This document shows positions 1 through 5,765 of a DNA stretch of 5,765 bases, piece after piece. A model generated the notes under the pieces. The model made no database searches. It worked only from the letters and a program-made list of their open reading frames with translations, and was not told the origin of the DNA. Every line of letters starts with the position of its first letter. Within the stretch, counting starts at the first letter, position 1. Both the position numbers and the translations under genes were made by a program. Where the stretch lies: NCBI GenBank assembly GCA_025455285.1, contig JALOMU010000128.1, forward strand, positions 1 to 5,765, read 5' to 3'. The stretch comes from Flavihumibacter sp. (GTDB taxonomy: Bacteria; Bacteroidota; Bacteroidia; Chitinophagales; Chitinophagaceae).

Positions 1-35
1 AACCAAAATAGAAAAAATTATGAGATTTGCAAACC

Positions 36-911
36 ATGATCAGTCAACGACAGATTTTACAAATCAATGGCCAGGTTGTATTTGAGCGACTAACCATTGT
101 ACCTCCCTATAAGCACAAGGCTATTTTCCCCAATGAAGCCTGCCTGATTTTTTTGAGCAAAGGCAGCCTTGAGCTTGAATCCATTAATGGCATTCACAAC
201 ATGCAATCCGGGGAGAACCTGTTGCTTAAATGTGGAATTTATTTTGCAGAAATACTGCAACAAGCAGATCAAACTCCGGCAACCGTCATAGCCATTCATC
301 TACCTAAGGATCTTCTCAAAAAATTAATACAGCAGGATGATCCATTAACGATACAGAGTGCCTCAGCCTCGTTAAATTTATCACCAGCAAGCAGTTCGCA
401 GGTATTGGCGGCATTTATACAATCACTTGCTGTTTATTTTGAATCACCTGAATTAGCCAATGCTGCGATATTAACCTGCAAAATTCGTGAACTGGTTTTA
501 CTGCTAGTGCAAACTAACTATGCCGTATCTATCAACGACTTGATTGATCAACTCTTTTCCCCTCAACTGGTCTCTTTCAGAGAAACCATTGAGGCACATA
601 TTTTTTCACGTGCAAGCATCCATGATCTCGCCCGTTTAACCAACATGAGCCTTTCCAGCTTTAAACGACAGTTTGAAAAAATTTACCAGGATAGTCCGGC
701 ACAATACATTCAATCACGAAAAATCCAGGAAGCCTGTAACTTACTGTTACGCTCCTCCTTTAACATTCAGGAAATAGCCTACCGTACCGGATTTCAGGAC
801 CCGTCTCATTTCACCAAAGTTTTTCGGAAATGGACTGACCATTCACCTATGGAATTCAGAAACAATCGCACAGATCCTGAACCAACCAGACCAGCATTTG
901 AGCAAAACTGA
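36..911 (+). CDS. AraC-family transcriptional regulator
   Basis: A 291-residue DNA-binding regulator with the usual AraC/XylS layout: a variable N-terminal sensing or dimerisation domain and a C-terminal double helix-turn-helix. The first HTH is at about residues 194-213 (SIHDLARLTNMSLSSFKRQF) and the second at about 243-264, ending in the family signature GFQDPSHFTKVFRK followed by SPMEFR. The N-terminal part (about 20-90) reads like the small beta-barrel of ExsA-type regulators, but I see no ligand-defining residues. An in-frame TTG lies three codons upstream at 27; I chose the ATG at 36 because it is the stronger start codon. Neither start has a Shine-Dalgarno sequence, and only 35 bp of upstream DNA are visible, so no promoter can be judged. 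A DoxX-like gene follows after 36 bp on the same strand, so local or autogenous control of this small operon is plausible but inferred. The family call is secure; the effector and targets are unknown. Confidence 0.95.
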   Translation: MISQRQILQINGQVVFERLTIVPPYKHKAIFPNEACLIFLSKGSLELESINGIHNMQSGENLLLKCGIYFAEILQQADQTPATVIAIHLPKDLLKKLIQQDDPLTIQSASASLNLSPASSSQVLAAFIQSLAVYFESPELANAAILTCKIRELVLLLVQTNYAVSINDLIDQLFSPQLVSFRETIEAHIFSRASIHDLARLTNMSLSSFKRQFEKIYQDSPAQYIQSRKIQEACNLLLRSSFNIQEIAYRTGFQDPSHFTKVFRKWTDHSPMEFRNNRTDPEPTRPAFEQN

Positions 912-947
912 CCATTCATTAAAATCTGCCACCAGTAGTTTTGCTTG

Positions 948-1355
948 ATGAAACAGATCCATTTTCTCGCTGCCTTTTTGGGTGGTTCAATTTTTGTTTT
1001 TGGCATCCTCAAATTTATAGATCCCTTTCGTACCTGGTATCAAACACAGATTAGTTCAAGTGGACTTGGAACTGGCGCTTACTGGCTGGGCATTATTGGT
1101 GAAATAGGAGTAGGTGCAATGTTGTTGCTTACAGTGATCAACCGCGAAAGATTTAGCCCCGGAAATCTCAGATTCATAGGAATCACTTCAACATCACTGC
1201 TTGTATTCATGATGGCAACCGGCATTTATGTACATCTGCATCCGGCAGTTCCCGCAGCTGTCTTGCCGTTGAAAATCAAACCACCGTATATACCGGCATT
1301 TTTTCTTCTGGCTGCCATGATACATTTACGCTTACTGATAAAACAAATCAAGTAA
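948..1355 (+). CDS. DoxX-like four-helix integral membrane protein
   Basis: A 135-residue, very hydrophobic inner-membrane protein. Four membrane segments are visible at about residues 4-24, 43-64, 76-97 and 115-131, and the protein ends in a short basic tail (IKQIK). Features recalling DoxX-like proteins of Bacteroidota are a Gly-rich first helix running into LKFIDPF, a glutamate inside helix 2 (GEIGVG, Glu52), and a HLHP...LPLKIKPPYIP loop before helix 4. The DoxX superfamily includes a thiosulfate:quinone oxidoreductase subunit and proteins tied to redox or thiol stress, but most members have no known function and I claim none here. The ATG at 948 is preferred over an in-frame TTG at 945. 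No Shine-Dalgarno sequence is seen. The gene sits 36 bp after the AraC regulator and 9 bp before the HNH gene, so co-transcription is likely. Confidence 0.85.
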   Translation: MKQIHFLAAFLGGSIFVFGILKFIDPFRTWYQTQISSSGLGTGAYWLGIIGEIGVGAMLLLTVINRERFSPGNLRFIGITSTSLLVFMMATGIYVHLHPAVPAAVLPLKIKPPYIPAFFLLAAMIHLRLLIKQIK

Positions 1356-1364
1356 TTTACAGCG

Positions 1365-1994
1365 ATGGCTATCTGCTATTCCTGTCATGCGCTGTTAAAC
1401 CGTAAAAACCAGTCCTGGGAACATATAGTCCCCAGTGCATTGGGTGGATCCACCAAAAGCCGGAGGATTCTCTGCAAAACCTGCAATGAAAAAGCGGGAG
1501 GTACAATTGACCAGGCACTTGTAGCTTACTGCAGGAATCAATTGGAAAAATTTGGTATACAACCCGACAGAATTAATTCTAGCCAGGATTGGAAACAGCA
1601 GCCATTTACAATAGAAATGGTGATGATGGCAGTGCATAAAATAATCGCAAACTTCTACTATTGGAAATGGAAACCTGCAACCAGCATCCTACACGATGAT
1701 TCCATACAAACTCATTTCCGGGTAGTACTCCATTTTTATACTGAATGGCCCCTACATCTTATTTATTTGGAAGCCCGGGAGCAGAGTCGTTGGATGACAG
1801 GCTATATCGAACTGTTTGGGGAAATTGGCTTTCTAATAAAATTTGAAACCGCACTTGCCCGAAAAAATAAAACAGCTCTTTTCCTACAGGATCCAGTTCA
1901 CAAAAAAGAATATCTAACTACTGCGGAAGATCAGAATCAAATCATAGAATTTGTAAGACAACAGATTCAAGCCATTGAATCGGACGTTCGCTGA
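1365..1994 (+). CDS. HNH endonuclease (HNH_5-type)
   Basis: A 209-residue protein whose first 50 residues form a compact HNH/zinc module: Cys4-x2-Cys7, the catalytic-type Glu19-His20 in WEHIVPSALGG, then Cys37-x2-Cys40-Asn41 and a following GGTID (Asp49). The two CxxC pairs would bind a structural zinc, while His20, with Asn41 near the third HNH position, would form the metal-dependent nuclease centre. This arrangement matches the HNH_5 group. The rest (about 50-209) has a helix-rich stretch with EMVMMAVHKIIANFYYW and a beta-rich stretch with YIELFGEIGFLIKF, both resembling the conserved tail of full-length HNH_5 proteins, so the gene appears complete. It begins 9 bp after the DoxX-like gene and is probably translated from the same message; no Shine-Dalgarno sequence is seen. 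Its 3' end overlaps the convergent SDR gene by 28 bp. Biological role (restriction, phage defence, DNA processing) is unknown for most relatives. Nuclease fold likely; activity inferred. Confidence 0.85.
   Translation: MAICYSCHALLNRKNQSWEHIVPSALGGSTKSRRILCKTCNEKAGGTIDQALVAYCRNQLEKFGIQPDRINSSQDWKQQPFTIEMVMMAVHKIIANFYYWKWKPATSILHDDSIQTHFRVVLHFYTEWPLHLIYLEAREQSRWMTGYIELFGEIGFLIKFETALARKNKTALFLQDPVHKKEYLTTAEDQNQIIEFVRQQIQAIESDVR
1967..1994. other. 28-bp tail-to-tail overlap of convergent genes
   Basis: The stop codon of the HNH gene (TGA at 1992-1994, plus strand) lies inside the SDR coding region, and the SDR stop (TGA read on the minus strand at 1967-1969) lies inside the HNH coding region. 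The overlap encodes the last residues of both proteins (AIESDVR on plus, TSDSMA on minus). There is therefore no room for a separate intergenic terminator, so the two transcripts must run at least some way into each other as antisense RNA. Confidence 0.9.
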
Positions 1995-2779
1995 ACCATG
2001 TCTTTCATAACTTTTTCCATTATTCGAATTTTTCCGGATCTCGGCAACATTGCCAACGAATAATATAACAGTTTACTTAACCAACCTGGCTTCAAGGTGC
2101 TTTTTTTTCCAAGATTCTTCAGGCAGGCTCTGGCCACATCTGCCGGTTGCAAAGCCTGCTTCATTTTCATTTGCGCTCTACCGGCAAATCCCGTATGAAC
2201 GGGTCCGGGTGCAGCAACCAATATATCAATGCCTTCTTTTTTAAGTTCTCTTGACAGGCCCTCTCCTAAAGTTTGTATATATGCTTTGGTTGCGGCATAA
2301 TGAGCAGCGTATGGTACGCCCTGAAAGCCCACGATAGAGCTTATTAAAATAATCCCACTTTGATTCCTGATTTTGAATCGCTGGATAAAATTATATACCT
2401 GTGTCAGTACGGCCTGAACATTAACCTGTAGCATATCAATCTCTTCATCCAGCTTACTGTCAGCAAACAAACCAGAGGTAGCATATCCCGCTGATGCCAC
2501 CAGGAGACCAATTGGTAAATTGGCAGTACTTTCCAGCAACTTCACATTGTCCTGTTCATTAGAAAAGTCACCGGAAATCACCAATACTTCATTTCCATTT
2601 TTATGAATTTTATTGGCCAGCACTTCCAATGCACTTCTATTACGACCATGAATTACCAGGTTAAATCCGATATCACTTAATTGCAATGCAAGCTGGTATC
2701 CAATCCCTGATGAAGCACCGGTTACCAGGGCCCAGGGACCATAATCTTGTAATAATCGCTTCTGAGCTGAAGTAGCCAT
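1967..2779 (-). CDS. Short-chain dehydrogenase/reductase (classical SDR)
   Basis: A 270-residue cytosolic NAD(P)-dependent oxidoreductase with a complete classical SDR signature. The nucleotide-binding loop TGASSGIG is at residues 20-27, and Arg46 after the second strand (VIHGRN) favours NADP(H). An acidic residue, Asp71 (SGDFS), marks the adenine pocket, and ASAG (95-98) replaces the common NNAG. The catalytic tetrad is intact: Asn120, Ser148, Tyr161 and Lys165 (YAATK), followed by the PGPVHTGF loop (191-198). The length suits the DltE-like/COG0300 type of SDR, and the tail (PGWLSKLLYYSLAMLPRSGK) is hydrophobic and basic and may touch the membrane; the substrate cannot be predicted. The ATG at 2779 is preferred to an in-frame TTG at 2785. 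It lies 77 bp downstream of the GH92 gene on the same strand, so read-through is possible, but nothing links the two functionally. An eight-base A run (2101-2108) lies inside the GKKST codons. Confidence 0.95.
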   Translation of the reverse strand: MATSAQKRLLQDYGPWALVTGASSGIGYQLALQLSDIGFNLVIHGRNRSALEVLANKIHKNGNEVLVISGDFSNEQDNVKLLESTANLPIGLLVASAGYATSGLFADSKLDEEIDMLQVNVQAVLTQVYNFIQRFKIRNQSGIILISSIVGFQGVPYAAHYAATKAYIQTLGEGLSRELKKEGIDILVAAPGPVHTGFAGRAQMKMKQALQPADVARACLKNLGKKSTLKPGWLSKLLYYSLAMLPRSGKIRIMEKVMKDMVQRTSDSMA

Positions 2780-2856
2780 AATCAATTTTTAAACAAGAAT
2801 AGGCAAGTTTCCAGCCAATAAAAATGATAAATATCAAGATCTGAGTTGCTGTTGCT

Positions 2857-5765
2857 TTATTCCATTGGCAGCATTTCCTCTTCAATTTCATCCGCATTTA
2901 AGGCAGCCGCAAATACTTTAAACCCATTAATTTTCCCATTGAAATAGCGTTGATCAGGGAACTCTTCATTACCTCCCATTACCCACCTCAAACGACTCGA
3001 CAAATTCACTGTTCTGTCTACTTCAAAGGATCCTGCTTTTACACCATCAATATAAAGAGTGAAGACTTTCCCTTTACAAACACCGGCAATATGATGCCAT
3101 TTGTTTTCCCAATCCTTTGGGAGTGGCACATCACAGGAACCCTGTCCCCAGCCACCCGCAAAAAAACTTAAAGATTGACCTGTCTGCTGCAGTACAATAA
3201 AATCTCCTTTTGCAAGGATATCCGCCATGCCTTTTTGTTTTCCTGGCAATACCCAGGCCATCACCGTGATTTCATCCTGCAATTCATCCAGGCTTGGGGA
3301 ATTCTCAAACTGTACATATTGAATGGTTTGGGTAGTATTATCTGCCATTAGTCGGGTTTCCTGTTTGAATGATCCATGATTTGCAAGCCCCGATCCATCC
3401 TTGATTTGCTCTCCCGGTTTAGCTTTACCCATCGCGATATCCAATATCATTGTTTCTCGTGCATGCTCAAATACTTTTACCGAGGTTGATTTATCACCTA
3501 TCTGAACCTGCATAATTCCAGGCAGATCAGCCGGCACCTGAACTGATTGCCTTTTTTCTTCTCCAGCCTCCAATACAACAGTTTCCTCTTTTTGTTTTCG
3601 ACCATTTACCATTACCGGCAGCAACACTGTTTCTGTTTTGGCAGTTACATTTTTAACGATATAATCAAACCGAAGTGCTGTTCCATATTTAGCCAGTGGT
3701 AGAGTCCTCAATTCCTTTACCAAAAATTTTTGATCGGGTGTTTCTGCAGGAAGTTTCACCGAAAAGGGAATAAGGTGTCCCTCATTTAATTGAAGCGTAT
3801 GCTCACCCGGCTGATAAGCCTGCAGAAGTACTGAATCTGTAACGGTTGCTCCTTCCGGTAACCAGTTCATTTTTGAGCTTTTCGGTTGCCCGTCTACCCG
3901 AAGCTGAACAGAAGCATTTCCATCAGCACCGGTATTTCGCATGGTATAAATTACCCAAATTGAATCATTGGGTATATGCTCCTGCTTCCTGATATAGTAA
4001 CCAAGTAATTCTGGTTGTACCGGATGAATGGTTGCGGACCGGCCATCAAACCGTGCGGACGGGAATTTTTCATCTGCCGGCTTTGAGCCAAGCTCAAAAA
4101 CCAATTCACCTCCCATTACAAGCTCCTCGTGTTGAAGAAATAACTGACTTAATGGTTTATCCCGCAGGCGTAGTCCCTGTACATAAATATTTTCTGCAGC
4201 ATTTGAAGCTGCTTTTATCTCAACTGTTCTTCCGCCTGGCAGTTGCAGTTTTACTTGTTTAAACAGGGGCGATCCAACTTCATAAACAGGAGCCCCTACT
4301 GCTACCGGATAAAATCCCATGGCACTAAAAACAAACCAGCTCGACATGGAACCAAGGTCGTCGTTGCCGGGAATACCACCGGGACCAGCAGAAAATTTTT
4401 CCTGCATAATTTCGCGTACCCATGCCTGTGAAAGGGAAGGCTGATTAGTAAAATTGAATAAATAAGGTACATGAAAAGCAGGCTCATTATCAAACAGCAA
4501 AAGTCCGGTTGCGAGCGCAGAATCAAGTTTGGCAACAAAAGCGGAGTCACCTCCCATAAGGTTTACCAATCCCCGTGCATCATGTGGGATCACATAACTA
4601 TAGATCCACTTATCTCCTTCTTTATACCCATTACTCTCCGGCTCAACTATAAATTCCTCCTGTTTTTTGGGCAGGATAAATCCGCTGGGTGAATGAAAAA
4701 GGTTCCGGTAACTGTAAGCAAACGGACCAAAAAAACGGATACCGGCTGAATCATTTACTTCTTTTGCCATTTCAGATAGTACCCAATCATTATAGGAAAA
4801 TTCTACCGTCTTGGTAACTGATTCAGAGAAATTTGCTGACACATATCCTTTCTGCCGGTATTCAGCGAAATCAGGTTCCTGCATGGTGGAATCCAGGGAA
4901 GCCTGCATAGCTTTCCACGCAAGTTGTAAATCAAATCCACGAATTCCCTTACGCCAGCTGTCCAATATTACCGGAAGCGAGTGGTAGCCGGTCATCGGGC
5001 CCCTGGGCAGTTTTCCTGTTTGTTCAAAATGGTCAAGCATGGAACGAATCATATCTTCCTGCACAGATGGCACGAGCAGGGTCAGTAAGGGATGTAAACT
5101 CCGGTAGGTATCCCAGGGAGAGAATTTACTGAACTGATTCGTTCCTTTGGTGGAGTAAATCTTACCACCGGCTCCTCTATAACGGCCATCCACATCCGAA
5201 ATAATCCAGGGTACCAGGAAAGAATGATATAGCGCCGTATAGAATTTTGTTTTATTTTCTTTAGAAGGATCATCCACCTGGATCAGGTTAAGCAGGTTTG
5301 TCCATTGCTGTTGGTTCGCAGTCCGGAAAGCGTCAAAATCCCAATCCGGGCATTCCCGCTGCATATTTCGCATACTCCCGGCTTCATCAACAGATGATAC
5401 CGATAACTTTATCAATAAGGAATTATCACCTGAACGCGGTGAAAAAGTCAGTATTACACCATCTTCAACCGATTCCATGCCCATCATATCAGTTGGAAAT
5501 GCAAGTAGCAGATTCAGGCGTTCACTATAAAGAAGGCGCTTGGATCTTGGTATGAGTTTACCCATATCGCCCAAAAAAATGCGTGGTAAAACACCACTGG
5601 GAAAACGAAAGCGGAAAAGCCCGGTTCTTACGGCAGTTGTCATCTCAACAGTACCCTGGTCATCCGTAAACTGAACCCGGTAATAACCTGGTTGAGCATT
5701 TTCCTCCCTATGACGAAAAGGCCTGCCGGCACTGGGTTTCTTTCGAAACCTGGAATCCGCAAGTG
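2857..5765 (-). CDS. GH92 family alpha-mannosidase with Ig-like and LamG domains (5' end outside window)
   Basis: Predicted exported, calcium-dependent exo-alpha-mannosidase of family GH92. The gene is cut by the window edge: reading upstream of the internal Met at 5643, the frame stays open for 40 more codons, including family-like RPFRHREENAQPGYYRVQF, so that Met is not the start and any signal peptide is out of view. Numbering from that Met: N-terminal beta domain to about 125; (alpha/alpha)6 catalytic part about 130-460 with FYTALYHSF (134-142), DVDGRYRG, FSPWDTYRSLHPLL (174-187), KEGDKW (341-346, Glu342 the probable general acid) and GNDDLGSMSSW (426-436, Asp428/Asp429 the probable catalytic-base pair); strand-rich end to about 520. 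Then two Ig/CARDB-like domains (about 536-629 and 640-727) and a LamG/concanavalin-like domain (about 785-925) with WHHIAGV and LYIDG motifs and two cysteines (837, 856) that could pair. The segment after LPRGPM (212-217) is shorter than in typical GH92 enzymes. Linkage specificity cannot be told. Confidence 0.93.
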   Translation of the reverse strand, partial: LADSRFRKKPSAGRPFRHREENAQPGYYRVQFTDDQGTVEMTTAVRTGLFRFRFPSGVLPRIFLGDMGKLIPRSKRLLYSERLNLLLAFPTDMMGMESVEDGVILTFSPRSGDNSLLIKLSVSSVDEAGSMRNMQRECPDWDFDAFRTANQQQWTNLLNLIQVDDPSKENKTKFYTALYHSFLVPWIISDVDGRYRGAGGKIYSTKGTNQFSKFSPWDTYRSLHPLLTLLVPSVQEDMIRSMLDHFEQTGKLPRGPMTGYHSLPVILDSWRKGIRGFDLQLAWKAMQASLDSTMQEPDFAEYRQKGYVSANFSESVTKTVEFSYNDWVLSEMAKEVNDSAGIRFFGPFAYSYRNLFHSPSGFILPKKQEEFIVEPESNGYKEGDKWIYSYVIPHDARGLVNLMGGDSAFVAKLDSALATGLLLFDNEPAFHVPYLFNFTNQPSLSQAWVREIMQEKFSAGPGGIPGNDDLGSMSSWFVFSAMGFYPVAVGAPVYEVGSPLFKQVKLQLPGGRTVEIKAASNAAENIYVQGLRLRDKPLSQLFLQHEELVMGGELVFELGSKPADEKFPSARFDGRSATIHPVQPELLGYYIRKQEHIPNDSIWVIYTMRNTGADGNASVQLRVDGQPKSSKMNWLPEGATVTDSVLLQAYQPGEHTLQLNEGHLIPFSVKLPAETPDQKFLVKELRTLPLAKYGTALRFDYIVKNVTAKTETVLLPVMVNGRKQKEETVVLEAGEEKRQSVQVPADLPGIMQVQIGDKSTSVKVFEHARETMILDIAMGKAKPGEQIKDGSGLANHGSFKQETRLMADNTTQTIQYVQFENSPSLDELQDEITVMAWVLPGKQKGMADILAKGDFIVLQQTGQSLSFFAGGWGQGSCDVPLPKDWENKWHHIAGVCKGKVFTLYIDGVKAGSFEVDRTVNLSSRLRWVMGGNEEFPDQRYFNGKINGFKVFAAALNADEIEEEMLPME

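Noticed and set aside
20..85. Short plus-strand open frame of 21 codons starting with ATG at 20
   Set aside because: It overlaps the start of the AraC gene in another frame, has no recognisable motif and no ribosome-binding signal.
936..943. TAGTTTTG, an exact match to the Bacteroidota -7 promoter consensus TAnnTTTG, just before the DoxX-like gene
   Set aside because: No TTG-type -33 element lies at the right distance, and the transcript would start at or after the ATG at 948. Probably a chance match in A/T-rich DNA.
1443..1454. Perfect 12-bp palindrome GGTGGATCCACC inside the HNH nuclease gene
   Set aside because: It encodes the conserved Gly-Gly-Ser-Thr of the HNH motif region and is explained by codon choice. 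Nothing supports a role as operator or nuclease site.
2780..2856. Possible promoter for the SDR gene (TATTCTTG on the minus strand) or a terminator for the GH92 gene
   Set aside because: The -7-like box has one mismatch and the nearest upstream TTG is too close. No clear GC-rich hairpin with a T tract is seen.
5082..5555. Open frames on the plus strand and in other minus-strand frames inside the GH92 gene
   Set aside because: They have no family resemblance and lie entirely within a well-supported coding region, so they are overlapping-frame shadows.
5641..5643. ATG (minus strand) as the start of the GH92 protein
   Set aside because: The frame is open to the window edge and the 40 extra codons carry family-like sequence (PGYYRVQF), so the true start lies beyond 5765.

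Overview
The window looks like chromosomal DNA of a member of the Bacteroidota, most likely near the Chitinophagales or Sphingobacteriales. None of the starts has a recognisable Shine-Dalgarno sequence and the leaders are A/T-rich, as is usual in that phylum. The gene set also fits: a secreted-type GH92 mannosidase with C-terminal LamG and Ig-like modules, a short AraC-type regulator, and a four-helix DoxX-like protein. The taxonomic placement is inferred from style and families, not from a marker gene.

Left part, plus strand (about 36-1994): three closely spaced genes that probably form one operon. They encode an AraC-family transcriptional regulator, a DoxX-like four-helix membrane protein (36 bp later) and a small HNH endonuclease of the HNH_5 type (9 bp later). 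The regulator and membrane protein make a plausible regulator/target pair. The nuclease is the surprising partner.

Right part, minus strand (5765 down to 1967): a large GH92 family glycoside hydrolase (predicted calcium-dependent exo-alpha-mannosidase) whose 5' end lies outside the window. It is followed after 77 bp by a classical short-chain dehydrogenase/reductase. The GH92 protein has two Ig/CARDB-like beta domains and a LamG-like domain after the catalytic part, suggesting an exported enzyme that binds glycans. The SDR has an intact catalytic tetrad.

The two transcription units converge. The last 28 bp of the HNH gene and of the SDR gene overlap tail to tail, so there is no intergenic terminator between them. 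I see no tRNA, rRNA, CRISPR array, insertion sequence or integration site. All stretches outside genes are under 100 bp. I do not find convincing evidence of a new system. The best leads are the AraC/DoxX/HNH cluster and an atypical, shortened segment in the GH92 active-site region.
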